This document shows positions 15,419 through 23,546 of a stretch of DNA of 39,555 nucleotides, one piece after another. Positions within the stretch are counted from its first letter, which is position 1. Each line of letters begins with the position of its first letter. Origin of the DNA: JAXDJJ01 sp034665745 (GTDB lineage: Bacteria > Actinomycetota > CADDZG01 > WHSQ01). The notes beneath the pieces were generated by a model. The model did no database searches. It worked only from the letters and a program-made list of their open reading frames with translations, and was not told where the DNA came from. The position numbers were made by a program, and so were the translations under genes. The DNA lies in assembly GCA_034665745.1 (NCBI GenBank), contig JAXDJJ010000017.1, forward strand, positions 1 through 39,555, read 5' to 3'.

Positions 15419-16682
15419 CGTCGAGCTCGAACAGCTCGCGCAACGCGGTGAGGTAGGTGTGCCCTTGCTTCGAACTGGCGAGTTCCTTCGCCTTCTCCAG
15501 TGCGGGGTGCAGGAGTTTCGCAACGATCCGCTTACTCGACCGCTCTGCCGCCTCGAGCTGCTCGGGCGAGAGATCTGAGGCAGCGAGCCGCTCCATCTCC
15601 TTCTGACGGATCGACTCGGCCCACGCGATCAGCTCGGTGATGGTCGGCGCGATCTCTGACGACTTCTGCCACTCGATGAAGTTGTTCACCTCGTCACCGA
15701 TGATCTGTTCGACCTGCGAGACCTCGGACAAGCGGTTACCTATCCCTGCGTCAACCACCCCGCGCAGGTCATCGATGTCCCGCAACACGACCCCCGGGAT
15801 GTCTCGGACCGATGCCTCGACGTCGCGCGGAACCGCGATGTCGACGATGAACAGCGGAGACCCGCTCCCCCGCTGCGCAACGACCTTCTCGACCAGGTCC
15901 TTGTCGACGATGGTGTCGGGTGCGGTCGTGGATGTGATCACGATGTCCGAGCGCACCAGGACATGCGGAAGTTCTTCGATCGGAAGAGGGACCGCCCCGA
16001 ACATCGCGGCGAGGTCTTGGGCGCGTTCCTGCGAGCGGTTCACGACGGTGACGTCTGATGCTCCCGCCGACGACAACGCCTGGGCGGCTAGCTTCCCCAT
16101 CTTGCCCGCCCCTACGATCGCGACCTTCTTGCCCGCAAGGGTCGATCCCTCGAAGGCCTTGCGCGCAAGATCCACTGCAGCCGAAGAGATCGATACAGGG
16201 TTGCGGCCGATGCCCGTTTCCGTACGCGCTCGCTTGCCGGCGCGCATCGCCTTGCGGAACGCACTTCCAAGGACGCGCTGGATAGAGCCTTCCTCCGTAG
16301 CCGCGGTGAACGCCCGGCGAACCTGGCCGAGGATCTCGGACTCTCCGACGACCATCGAGTCGATGCCCGCGGACACACGGAACAGATGCCGGATCGCTGC
16401 ATCGTCGTGATACGTGTACAGGCGGTCGGTGAAGTCTTCGGGCGCGACGTGACAGAACTCGGCTAGGAAGTTGCGCAGGTCTTGAGCTCCGCCGTGGAAT
16501 TTGGACACACACGCATAGACCTCGATGCGGTTGCACGTCGACAGGACGGCACCTTCGAGGACGTGGTCGTAGGTCAGGAGCTGGTGCAGCGCCTTGGGGA
16601 GCTCTTCATCGGTGATCGCCAGACGTTCGAGGAGATCGACCGGAGCTGAATTGTGGTTAAGACCAACGACGACTACGGACAT
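15405..16682 (-). CDS. hemA: Glutamyl-tRNA reductase
   Basis: 425 residues from ATG 16682; upstream in-frame codons belong to the rex region and are not homologous. The catalytic nucleophile is Cys50 in LSTCNRIEVYA. The tRNA/NADPH enzyme features VVGESEILGQVRRAF and a Rossmann VGAGKMG follow, and a long helical dimerisation domain ends the protein (about residues 310-425). First committed step of the C5 haem pathway. It follows rex after 22 bp, as in Streptomyces rex-hemACD. Confidence 0.96.
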   Translation of the reverse strand: MSVVVVGLNHNSAPVDLLERLAITDEELPKALHQLLTYDHVLEGAVLSTCNRIEVYACVSKFHGGAQDLRNFLAEFCHVAPEDFTDRLYTYHDDAAIRHLFRVSAGIDSMVVGESEILGQVRRAFTAATEEGSIQRVLGSAFRKAMRAGKRARTETGIGRNPVSISSAAVDLARKAFEGSTLAGKKVAIVGAGKMGKLAAQALSSAGASDVTVVNRSQERAQDLAAMFGAVPLPIEELPHVLVRSDIVITSTTAPDTIVDKDLVEKVVAQRGSGSPLFIVDIAVPRDVEASVRDIPGVVLRDIDDLRGVVDAGIGNRLSEVSQVEQIIGDEVNNFIEWQKSSEIAPTITELIAWAESIRQKEMERLAASDLSPEQLEAAERSSKRIVAKLLHPALEKAKELASSKQGHTYLTALRELFELDDEDS

Positions 16683-16704
16683 CCCGTTCAAGCTAACAGT
16701 CCGG

Positions 16705-17394
16705 CTACCGGCCGGCGCCGAGCCTGCGGTTCGCCTCGCGCGCTGTGGCGATGGCTTGGACCCGCTGCTGGAAGAACGAGAGGATCTGAAGCTCGGTCGA
16801 AAGATCGACCTTGCGCACCGTGACATCGGGAGGAAGGTTCACCACCGTGGGGGCGAAGTTCAGGATCGACTTCACACCTGCGTCGGCAAGTCGTTCCGCG
16901 ACCTCTTGAGCGGATCCGGGTGGAGTTGCGATGACCCCGATCGAGATGCCCTCTTCCGTAACGGCATCCTTCAAGTCATCCAGGTGACGGACGGGCAAGC
17001 CGCCCACCGTGCTGCCGACGACCTTGTCGTCAACATCGAACAGGGCCATGATCCTGAACCCACGTTCGGTGAAACCTTTGTACGAGGCGAGGGCGCGACC
17101 CAGGTTTCCGACGCCGATGATCGCGACGGGCCAGTCCTGTGTCAGACCGAGCTCGCGGGTGATCTGGTAGAGGAGATATTCGACGTCGTAGCCGACCCCG
17201 CGCGTCCCGTAGGAGCCGAGGTAGGAGAGGTCCTTGCGGACCTTCGCAGCGTTCACGCCGGCGAGGTTCGCAAGCTCCTCGGAGGAGACGTTCAATTGCC
17301 CCCGGCCCTCGGCGAGATCGAGGAGGCTGCGGAGGTAAACGGGGAGCCGGGCGACGGTCGCTTCTGGGATGGGTCTGCTGGGCATCGAGGCCAT
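16705..17394 (-). CDS. rex: Redox-sensing transcriptional repressor Rex
   Basis: 229 residues from ATG 17394. Winged-helix N-terminus (IPEATVARLPVYLRSLLDLAE; SSEELANLAGVNAAKVRKDLSYLGSYGTRGVGYDV) followed by a Rossmann domain (IIGVGNLGRALASY), and ending in the swapped helix (ELQILSFFQQRVQAIA). Rex senses NADH/NAD+ and represses respiratory genes. Upstream frames reach GTG 17421, but that codon is inside the Rex operator. ATG 17385 is a second candidate: a TACTAT -10 element at 17393-17398 overlaps ATG 17394, which would make a leaderless start at 17385. Family identity is certain; the exact start is not. Confidence 0.93.
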   Translation of the reverse strand: MASMPSRPIPEATVARLPVYLRSLLDLAEGRGQLNVSSEELANLAGVNAAKVRKDLSYLGSYGTRGVGYDVEYLLYQITRELGLTQDWPVAIIGVGNLGRALASYKGFTERGFRIMALFDVDDKVVGSTVGGLPVRHLDDLKDAVTEEGISIGVIATPPGSAQEVAERLADAGVKSILNFAPTVVNLPPDVTVRKVDLSTELQILSFFQQRVQAIATAREANRRLGAGR

Positions 17395-17423
17395 AGTAGC
17401 GGACTTTGTGACTGTTCTCACAA
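17393..17423 (-). promoter_or_regulatory. Rex operator and promoter of rex-hem operon
   Basis: An inverted repeat TTGTGA-CTGTTC-TCACAA at 17406-17423 matches the Rex operator pattern (TTGTGA, 6 bp, TCACAA) exactly. On the minus strand a TACTAT -10 element lies at 17393-17398 and any -35 at normal spacing falls within the operator. Rex bound here would block RNA polymerase. Autoregulation of a rex-hem operon through such a site is established in Streptomyces coelicolor. Confidence 0.85.
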
Positions 17424-17564
17424 GCCCCTAATCGGCCCCTGACCAGGACTTTTGTCCGTTATCACCCACCACCAATGGCGACCCTGTGAATTTGTGCAAC
17501 AAGCACACCAAGCGGTAGATCGTCACCGGAAAGGCGCTTCCCATGCCAACACTGATGACACAGG

Positions 17565-17966
17565 ATGACCGGGATGGGATGGATCCTCGTTTTTGCGTTG
17601 GTGGGAGTCACGGCCGGGTTCGTGACTGCCGGCATCTTCTTGGCATTCATGTCTGTGGGGACTGGCTTCTCTGAGGTCGGCCTGGGATCTTTCCTGCTCC
17701 TTGGGATGCTCTGTTCCCTAGGGTTTTTCGCGTGGGGAATGAGCATCCGAGAGCGCTTCCGGATGATGTCCAACCGCCCAGGGAACGTGGGCGCGTTCCG
17801 TGCCCGCATCGAAGCTGAAAAGAAGCGCGCGGAGGATCCTTTCTACGAGCCATCTCCGTTTTTCCTATTACGGGAAGGCAAGAAGAAGCCGGTGATAGAT
17901 CCAAGCTGGGGCGTGCCCCTGAAACCGGATGGCGATGCGCCACCGAACGTAGAGGGCGATGACTAA
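17565..17966 (+). CDS. Hypothetical two-helix membrane protein
   Basis: 133 residues. Two helices at about residues 5-30 and 40-60, glycine-rich, are followed by a basic/acidic cytoplasmic tail (RIEAEKKRAEDPFYEPSPFFLLREGKKKP). No family recognised. The 140 bp between it and the Rex operator contains no other gene. It converges with a 39-codon minus-strand gene; a hairpin (GCCTAG at 17973-17978 with CTAGGC at 17990-17995) lies between them. Confidence 0.6.
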   Translation: MTGMGWILVFALVGVTAGFVTAGIFLAFMSVGTGFSEVGLGSFLLLGMLCSLGFFAWGMSIRERFRMMSNRPGNVGAFRARIEAEKKRAEDPFYEPSPFFLLREGKKKPVIDPSWGVPLKPDGDAPPNVEGDD

Positions 17967-18029
17967 CCGTGAGCCTAGTTAGGTAGCCGCTAGGCGAGCC
18001 AAGCAAGTCGTTAGCCAACAAGAAGGCTG

Positions 18030-18149
18030 CTAGTCCTTGTCCTCGGGGCCCCTCTTGCGGAGCTTGTCGGAGATCATGAGGCCGAGCACGACGCCGACCA
18101 AGGTGGCACCGATGAAGATGAATGCCCAGCTTGGAAGGAAGTCCAGCAC
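18030..18149 (-). CDS. Very small single-helix membrane protein
   Basis: 39 codons from GTG 18149, preceded by GGAGG at correct spacing. The product is one helix (LPSWAFIFIGATLVGVVLGLMI) followed by a charged tail (SDKLRKRGPEDKD). It is divergent from the TetR gene (91 bp apart), so it may be the regulator's target, though a regulated 39-residue protein would be unusual. Coding status is inferred from the ribosome-binding site, the hydrophobic profile and codon usage. Confidence 0.55.
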   Translation of the reverse strand: MLDFLPSWAFIFIGATLVGVVLGLMISDKLRKRGPEDKD

Positions 18150-18240
18150 TCCGCCCGCCTCCGATGTGAGATTGAGTCCTAACTGAGACTGGAGTATCGT
18201 TTTCCCGAACGCATGGGACTACCCGCGAGATGGGTGACAA

Positions 18241-18843
18241 ATGGCACTGAAGCAGCCCACAGACTCAGTGGGGCTAAGGGACAGGAAGAAGGCCGCTACT
18301 CAGGTGGCCCTTAGGGACACAGCCCTTCGTCTCTTCTCGGAGCGTGGTTTCGCGAACGTCTCCGTCGACGAGATCGCAACCGAGGCCAACGTCTCGAGAT
18401 CGACCTTCTTCCGCTATTTCGGATCCAAAGAGGCGGTCCTGTTCGACGAGGTTGACGAGACCGTTGACGCGTTCACCCAGCTCCTGGCTGCGAGGCCCAG
18501 CGAAGAGAGCCCGTGGGCCGCGTTCGAGGCAGCGGCCATCGCGGTCCAGGAGAACAACGAGTCGGACGAGAACCAGCAACGCCAACGGGTGCTCGACGAT
18601 CTCTTGCGCAATGACCCCGCGTTGAGCGGCCGGCGGCTCGTCGAGCAACAGCGATGGACGGAGATATTTGCCGGGGTGTTCGCCAGGCGGCGTGGTCGGC
18701 CCGCCCCAGAGTTCGAGGACCGGCTGGCAGCATCGACCTGCATGGCTGTCAGCGATGAGATCGGCCGGGTGTGGCGCGAGAGCGGATTGACCGATCCTGA
18801 AAGGGTGTTCCGCGAGGCGTTCGCAAAATTGCGAGACTTCTGA
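18241..18843 (+). CDS. TetR family transcriptional regulator
   Basis: 200 residues. The N-terminal HTH domain is clear: ALRLFSERGFANVSVDEIATEANVSRSTFFRYFGSKEAVLF (about residues 28-68), with the TetR-typical F-F-R-Y-F after the recognition helix. The ligand domain is short and Arg/Glu-rich with no recognised ligand class. Many actinobacterial TetR proteins with this R-S-T-F-F-R-Y-F form are mycofactocin- or lipid-associated, but nothing here shows that. ATG 18241. It converges with ccdA with two bases between stops. Confidence 0.9.
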   Translation: MALKQPTDSVGLRDRKKAATQVALRDTALRLFSERGFANVSVDEIATEANVSRSTFFRYFGSKEAVLFDEVDETVDAFTQLLAARPSEESPWAAFEAAAIAVQENNESDENQQRQRVLDDLLRNDPALSGRRLVEQQRWTEIFAGVFARRRGRPAPEFEDRLAASTCMAVSDEIGRVWRESGLTDPERVFREAFAKLRDF

Positions 18844-18845
18844 GA

Positions 18846-19580
18846 CTAGATACGCGCGAGGAAGTCGAGCCCTAAGGCATCGAAGCTGTTCTGGATCCAG
18901 ATCGACATCCGGAACAGCGAGCCGGTCATGAACAAGATGCCCATCACGATCAACAAGCTGCCGCTCGCGAGCATCAACTTCCGGGTATGCCGTCTCAGTG
19001 CGCTCACGACCGGAGTGACGCGCGTGACGCCTATGCCCGCGGCGATGAATGGAAGCCCAAGTCCCAGTGAATAGAGGAAGAGGAGCAGCGCGCCCTTGGC
19101 CGGGTTGGCGCCTGCGGCCAGAGTTAACGACGCGCCGAGGATCGGCCCGATGCAAGGGCTCCAGCCGAACGCGAACGCGGCCCCCATGACGAAGCTTCCG
19201 GCGACCCCGGCGCCCGGCGTTGGATGGAAGCGAGCTTCCCGATAGAGAAGAGGAAGTTTGATCGCCCCCATGAAGACCAGGCCCATCAGGATGATGAACG
19301 CGCCGCCGATGCGTGTGAAGAGCTCTCGATTCTGAGCGAGGAAGCTACCGAGCAAACTGGCAGTTACGCCAAGAGGCACGAATACCGCGGTGAACCCACC
19401 GACGAACGACAGCATCGCAACGCTTGCGGAGTGTTTGCGCTCGGCAGTGTCGGCATCCTGACCCGTAAGGCCGGACATGTAGGAGACATAACCGGGCACA
19501 AGTGGGAGGACGCAAGGCGAGAGGAACGACAACGCTCCTGCCCCGAACGCCAAGGGATAGACAGCCGGGCCCTCAAGCAT
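18846..19580 (-). CDS. ccdA: Cytochrome c biogenesis thiol transporter CcdA (DsbD-type)
   Basis: 244 residues, six helices. The two redox cysteines are in conserved proline-flanked turns: LSPCVLPLVPGY (Cys23) and WSPCIGPILGA (Cys143). CcdA passes reducing equivalents from cytoplasmic thioredoxin across the membrane to a periplasmic thioredoxin-like protein, here ResA encoded just upstream with an 8-bp overlap. This pair keeps apocytochrome CxxCH cysteines reduced for haem ligation, linking it to the dihaem cytochrome c at 8467. Confidence 0.94.
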   Translation of the reverse strand: MLEGPAVYPLAFGAGALSFLSPCVLPLVPGYVSYMSGLTGQDADTAERKHSASVAMLSFVGGFTAVFVPLGVTASLLGSFLAQNRELFTRIGGAFIILMGLVFMGAIKLPLLYREARFHPTPGAGVAGSFVMGAAFAFGWSPCIGPILGASLTLAAGANPAKGALLLFLYSLGLGLPFIAAGIGVTRVTPVVSALRRHTRKLMLASGSLLIVMGILFMTGSLFRMSIWIQNSFDALGLDFLARI

Positions 19581-20115
19581 CGCGGCGCACGAGCACGTCT
19601 AAGAGTTGAAAAAGGCCGGCTTCATCGACCGGGCCTGCAACATGTTCGACAAGGACCCCGTTCGCGTCGATGAAGAACGTTTCGGGTTGGCCGGTCAGGC
19701 CGTAGTCGGCATACACCTCCATGCCTTCATCGCGCACCGACGGATAGTCGAGATCGAAGTCGTCCACGAACTCGAGGGCGTCGCTGTGCGCATCACGGAT
19801 GTCGACGCCAAGGAAAGTGATCCGGTCTCCGTACTCCTCGTACGCGCGTTTGAACAACGGCGCCTCATCCTCACAAGGAGCGCACCACGATGCCCAGAAG
19901 TTCATCACCACCGGCTTGCCTCGCAGGGAAGCGAGTGACAGATCTCCATCACCGACGAGCAAGGGGGCCGTGAAGTTCGGCACGGTCTTCCCGGCGGTCG
20001 GAACATCCGTGCGCTTGTAGGTCCCCATCCCGATGATGATGAGGAATGCCACGGCCGGCACGAGGATCAACATCCCCTTCGGGAGCTTTCGGTCGCGCGA
20101 GAAGAGCTCTTCCAT
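19573..20115 (-). CDS. resA: ResA/TlpA-type membrane-anchored thiol-disulfide oxidoreductase
   Basis: 180 residues: one N-terminal anchor helix (about 14-32) and a periplasmic thioredoxin fold. The active site is N-F-W-A-S-W-C78-A-P-C81-E-D-E-A-P; the usual cis-proline region is G-L-T-G-Q-P-E-T-F-F-I-D. ResA reduces apocytochrome c cysteines and is recharged by CcdA. resB and resC are absent nearby and ccm genes are present instead, so the ResA-CcdA pair may serve System I. Confidence 0.92.
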   Translation of the reverse strand: MEELFSRDRKLPKGMLILVPAVAFLIIIGMGTYKRTDVPTAGKTVPNFTAPLLVGDGDLSLASLRGKPVVMNFWASWCAPCEDEAPLFKRAYEEYGDRITFLGVDIRDAHSDALEFVDDFDLDYPSVRDEGMEVYADYGLTGQPETFFIDANGVLVEHVAGPVDEAGLFQLLDVLVRRDA

Positions 20116-20147
20116 CAGGCGGTCATCTTCGCGTGCGGAAAAAGGTA

Positions 20148-20222
20148 TGGACCCAGGGCCGAGCGCGGGCTATGTTGACTACAGAGGAGGGGTGGACTGA
20201 TCTTTGGGTCGGTTCCACCCCT
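20148..20222 (+). promoter_or_regulatory. Putative promoter and leader hairpin of the Crp/Fnr-family gene
   Basis: TGGACC (20148-20153) and TATGTT (20171-20176) are 17 bp apart. Just after the expected start site is a 9-bp perfect stem, AGGGGTGGA (20188-20196) with TCCACCCCT (20214-20222), around a 17-base loop. The gene starts 44 bp further on. The hairpin lacks a U-tract; it could be a leader stability element or regulatory structure. Promoter assignment is tentative. Confidence 0.4.
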
Positions 20223-20265
20223 TTCCGCGTCCTCTAGGTGACGGCTCGCGACCTGGAGGTGATGT

Positions 20266-20937
20266 ATGGATGCACCACTGCTCGACGCACTCTGCAACTC
20301 AGATCTGACCCTGCTGCTGGACAGGGCGGTACGCAGAGATCTCTGCTCGGGAGATGTCCTCCATCTCGCGGGCGATCGCCCCGACCGCGTGCACCTGATC
20401 GAAAGGGGCATCGTCAAGCTGACCAGCCGGGATAGTGAAGGCGAAGAAACGATCCTGGGCCTGGCCACCCCCGGGACCGTCTGTGGTGATCTCGCCGCGG
20501 TTGACGGCAGACGCCATCCCGTAGATGCGGTGGCCGCCACCGCGGTCTCGGTCATCGGCTTCGACGCTCCATCGTTCCTCGAGGTCGTCATGCGCAACCC
20601 CGAGGCAGCCCTCGAACTCGCACGGATCCAGGCCGCCCGCACGCGATGGATGGCCGACATCGCCCTCGAGCGGACCTCCGGCGAGGCGAGTGCACGCATC
20701 GCAGGCCGCTTGTTGGATCTCGGACGGATGCTCGGCACCGAGCGGGGCCAAGTGATCGAAATGGAGCTTCCCCTAGGTCAGCGCGATCTCGGCAAGCTCG
20801 CAGGGGTGTGCCGGGAGAGCACGTGCAAGACATTGCGCAAGCTGAAGGCCGATGGGGTCGTCGACTACCGCGGTCGGCGACTGAGGATCCTGCGCCCCGA
20901 CAGTCTCAGGATGATGAGGTGCGGAGCAGGCGACTAG
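20266..20937 (+). CDS. Crp/Fnr family transcriptional regulator
   Basis: 223 residues, ATG 20266 with GGAGG seven bases upstream. An N-terminal cNMP-binding-like beta barrel (RGIVKLTSRDSEGEETILGLATPGTVCGDLAAVDG) is followed by a dimerisation helix and a C-terminal winged helix (LGQRDLGKLAGVCRESTCKTLRKLKADGVVDY). The phosphate-binding cassette lacks the cAMP-specific Arg-Ser pair, and the N-terminus does not show the FNR four-cysteine pattern, so the signal is unknown. It is divergent from resA-ccdA (150 bp), which are plausible targets. Confidence 0.9.
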   Translation: MDAPLLDALCNSDLTLLLDRAVRRDLCSGDVLHLAGDRPDRVHLIERGIVKLTSRDSEGEETILGLATPGTVCGDLAAVDGRRHPVDAVAATAVSVIGFDAPSFLEVVMRNPEAALELARIQAARTRWMADIALERTSGEASARIAGRLLDLGRMLGTERGQVIEMELPLGQRDLGKLAGVCRESTCKTLRKLKADGVVDYRGRRLRILRPDSLRMMRCGAGD

Positions 20938-20978
20938 CTGGCGCGCAGAGCGCGGGGTTAGCTGGCGCGCAGAGCGCG
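20935..20978. repeat. Tandem 20-bp duplication between two convergent stop codons
   Basis: TAGCTGGCGCGCAGAGCGCG occurs at 20935-20954 and again, identically, at 20959-20978 (24-bp period). The left copy contains the stop codon of the Crp-like gene; the right copy encodes the last residues (ALRAS) of the acyl-CoA ligase on the other strand. Each copy can form a small GCGC/GCGC stem, so the pair could serve as a convergent terminator or record a recent local duplication. Confidence 0.9.
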
Positions 20979-22448
20979 ACGGAGGACCTTTCCCGTCAAG
21001 AGGTGCGGGAGAGATGCAACTATCTCGACCGATGTCGGGCACTTGAAGCGCGCTAGGTGCAGCTGCACGTCTTCGATCATGTCGGCCTCGGTCGTTTCCT
21101 CGCCCGGTTCCAAGACGACGAATGCCTTGACGGTTTCGCCGGTATACGGGTGCGGTTGCCCGACCACTGCGGCCTCTGCAACCAACGGGTTCTGCAGCAA
21201 CGCTGCCTCGACTTCGGAGGGGAACACGTTGAAGCCCGAGACGATGATGAGGTCGCGCTTGCGATCGACGAGATACAGATATCCATCCTCGTCTTGCACC
21301 GCGATGTCGCCGGTGCGGAACCAACCATCCCTGAAGACCTGTTCTGTCTCGTCGTCCCGGTGCCAGTAGCCCTTGAATACGTTCGGCCCTTTCACGACGA
21401 TCTCACCAGGGTCGCCAAGCTCGACATCGTTCCCGTCTTCGTCCATGACCCGCATCTCGATGCCCGGCAACGGTTTCCCGATCGAACCGGCGCGGGGTTT
21501 CTCAGTCATGCGGTTGGAGGTCAACGTTGGGGCGGTTTCGGTCAGTCCATATCCCTCATAGATCTCGACTCCGAAGATGTCGCGGAAGTCACGCAGCACG
21601 TCCGCAGGCAGCGGCGCGGCCCCCGAGATCGCGAGACGAACGGAAGAAAGGTCGTACTGATCCGCGCCGGGTGTGGCACACCACGCGGTGTACATCGGCG
21701 GGGCACCGAACACGACCGTCACTTTGTTCTGCTGGATGAGGTTCAACGCGGGCACCGGTTCGAAGCGCTCGACCAGCACGCCCTTGGCGCCGTTCATGAC
21801 GAGCAATCCCATCGTGACGTTCAAGCCGAAGATGTGGAACAGCGGAAGCGCCAGGAACAACACGTCTTCCTCAGTCACGTGTGCTTCCGGGATCGACATC
21901 TGCTGGTTCAGGTTCGCCAACAGGTTGCCGTGGGTCAGCATCGCTCCCTTCGGCTCGCCCGTCGTGCCCGAGGTGTAGGCCAACACCGCAAGGTCGTCCT
22001 CAGCAACGTCCGGGTCGGGCGCCGCCTCGCCGAGCTTGGCGATGTCATCCCAACTCGCGGTGGTGAACACTTTCGTCTTCGTCTTTGCTGCAGCGCTCTC
22101 GACCGCGGTCGCGAACGGTGGGGCGGTGATCGCGACCTTGGCCTCGGAGTCCGACAAGACGCGCGCAACCTCGGGTTCGGTGAGCATCACATTCAGAGGA
22201 ACCACAACGGCCCCGGCTCGGAGGATGCCGAAGTAAGCGAACGGGAAGTTGACGACGTTGTGCATCCCCAGCGCGACTCGATCGCCTTTCGTCACGCCCG
22301 CAGCGGTTAGCCCGCGCGCTACCCGGTCTGCCTCCCGGTCGAGATCACGGAACGTGACGTTCTCACCGGTGGTGGCGACGATCAGAGCGGTCTGATCGGG
22401 GACCCGAGCGGCGGTATCCCTGAGCATTCGAGAGAGGTCCATAGACAC
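20958..22448 (-). CDS. Long-chain fatty-acid--CoA ligase / acyl-CoA synthetase (AMP-binding)
   Basis: 496 residues from GTG 22448, which has a GGGGAG ribosome-binding site nine bases upstream; the next in-frame ATG is 22442. Landmarks of the ANL superfamily: P-loop YTSGTTGEPKGAMLTHGN, A5 GYGLTET, A7 WFRTGDIA, A8 DRKRDLIIVSGFNVFPSEVE, and the A10 lysine in LTGKVLRR. It activates a carboxylic acid to acyl-AMP and then acyl-CoA. Sequence resembles the FadD group; chain length preference cannot be read. Monocistronic, convergent with the Crp-like gene. Confidence 0.92.
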   Translation of the reverse strand: MSMDLSRMLRDTAARVPDQTALIVATTGENVTFRDLDREADRVARGLTAAGVTKGDRVALGMHNVVNFPFAYFGILRAGAVVVPLNVMLTEPEVARVLSDSEAKVAITAPPFATAVESAAAKTKTKVFTTASWDDIAKLGEAAPDPDVAEDDLAVLAYTSGTTGEPKGAMLTHGNLLANLNQQMSIPEAHVTEEDVLFLALPLFHIFGLNVTMGLLVMNGAKGVLVERFEPVPALNLIQQNKVTVVFGAPPMYTAWCATPGADQYDLSSVRLAISGAAPLPADVLRDFRDIFGVEIYEGYGLTETAPTLTSNRMTEKPRAGSIGKPLPGIEMRVMDEDGNDVELGDPGEIVVKGPNVFKGYWHRDDETEQVFRDGWFRTGDIAVQDEDGYLYLVDRKRDLIIVSGFNVFPSEVEAALLQNPLVAEAAVVGQPHPYTGETVKAFVVLEPGEETTEADMIEDVQLHLARFKCPTSVEIVASLPHLLTGKVLRRALRAS

Positions 22449-22724
22449 AGTGATTCTCTCCCCTCTGGGCCGTTTGTGCAAACTCTTGCAAGCATTCGCT
22501 AGCCACCAGCACAGGGGGCCTGTCGCCCCTCAAGTAGGCGCCTGAGGGTGCCGACATTCCTGGTGGAGTCTTCCAGGAGTTGGGACGTTAGGACCGCCAC
22601 GGCCCCCCAAGACGGGCCGTGACTCGAGCCTCCCAGCCCGCCCCAAGCCGCCCCAACGCCTGGAGCTCCGCGCCCTGAGGCTCCAGCGACCATCGCCGGG
22701 CCACCCCGTGCGAGCATTGCGCCC
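22449..22724. other. Gene-free, hairpin-rich intergenic region
   Basis: 276 bp between divergent genes with no credible ORF. Four inverted repeats are visible: CCCTCA/TGAGGG (22527-22532, 22543-22548), CCTGG/CCAGG near 22559-22577, a strong CACGGCCC/GGGCCGTG (22598-22605, 22614-22621), and TGGAGC/GCTCCA near 22661-22685. Locally GC-rich. This may be a structured leader of the isomerase gene. No promoter was identified. Confidence 0.4.
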
Positions 22725-23546
22725 ATGGCGACCCCTGCGGTGCAGTGCTCCACCGGCCCTTTCTGGGCCTACGAGCTCGAGCGCAGCCTCGACGTGCTCG
22801 CCGAAGCCGGTTTCACCGACATCGAGCTGATGGTCACCCGGGATCGGAAGACCCAGGACCCGGCCTTGCCGCTGAAGCTCGCCACCGAGCGCGGCCTCAA
22901 GATCGCCTCGGTCCACGGGCCTTTCCTCGCGATCACGAAGACCGTGTGGGGGCCGGACCCCCTTGGCAAGATCACGCGTGGCGTCGAGATGTGCAAAGAG
23001 GTCGGAGCCACGACCTACGTCGTCCATCCCCCGTTCCTGTGGGAGCGGGCTTATGCACACTGGGTCATGGAGGAGGCGGAGGCCTTCTCCGAAGAACACG
23101 GGGTGAAGGTTGCGGTCGAGACGATGTATCCCTTGTGGGTCGCCGGGCGCAAGATGCGCGCCTATCGGTGGCTCGACCCGGCGGCCTTGGCGCACGCGGC
23201 TCCGATCCTCGCGATGGACACCAGTCACGTGACCGTTGCCCGTCACGACATCCTTGATTCCTACGAGATCCTGGCTCCGAAGCTCGTCCATATCCACCTC
23301 TCGAACAATGCCGGAGATGGGCGTGACGGTCATCTCGAACTGGACCAGGGCATACTTCCGATCGACAGGTTGTTGGCAGAAGTAGCCCGGTCAGGCTTTG
23401 ACGGGGCTATCTCCCTCGAATTATCGGTGCGCAGGTACATCGAGCGGCCCGAGGAGTTGGTCACGATGCTGAGGCGGAACAAGGAACTCGTCGAGAACCG
23501 CCTCGCGCGCCCGGCCCCCGAGAAGAAGGGGATGCCGCGCACGTGA
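22725..23546 (+). CDS. Xylose isomerase-like TIM-barrel sugar phosphate isomerase/epimerase family protein
   Basis: 273 residues. The fold is recognisable from GFTDIELM, the VHGPF and VHPPF beta-strand ends, the metal-ligand strand V-K-V-A-V-E-T-M-Y (glutamate), ILAMDTSHV (Asp, His), LVHIHLSN (His) and AISLELS (Glu), the order found in the AP-endonuclease-2/xylose isomerase-like family. Members isomerise sugars or inositols, or cleave abasic DNA; the substrate here is not known. It is coupled by a 4-bp overlap to a response regulator. Confidence 0.8.
   Translation: MATPAVQCSTGPFWAYELERSLDVLAEAGFTDIELMVTRDRKTQDPALPLKLATERGLKIASVHGPFLAITKTVWGPDPLGKITRGVEMCKEVGATTYVVHPPFLWERAYAHWVMEEAEAFSEEHGVKVAVETMYPLWVAGRKMRAYRWLDPAALAHAAPILAMDTSHVTVARHDILDSYEILAPKLVHIHLSNNAGDGRDGHLELDQGILPIDRLLAEVARSGFDGAISLELSVRRYIERPEELVTMLRRNKELVENRLARPAPEKKGMPRT

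Noticed and set aside
17500..17520. TGTGC-AACAA-GCACA inverted repeat upstream of the 17565 gene
   Set aside because: Resembles a Rex half-site pair loosely but lacks TTGTGA/TCACAA; short arms occur by chance.
21057..22310. 417-codon plus-strand ORF opposite the acyl-CoA ligase
   Set aside because: Mirror frame of a clear AMP-binding enzyme; composition is that of a shadow ORF.
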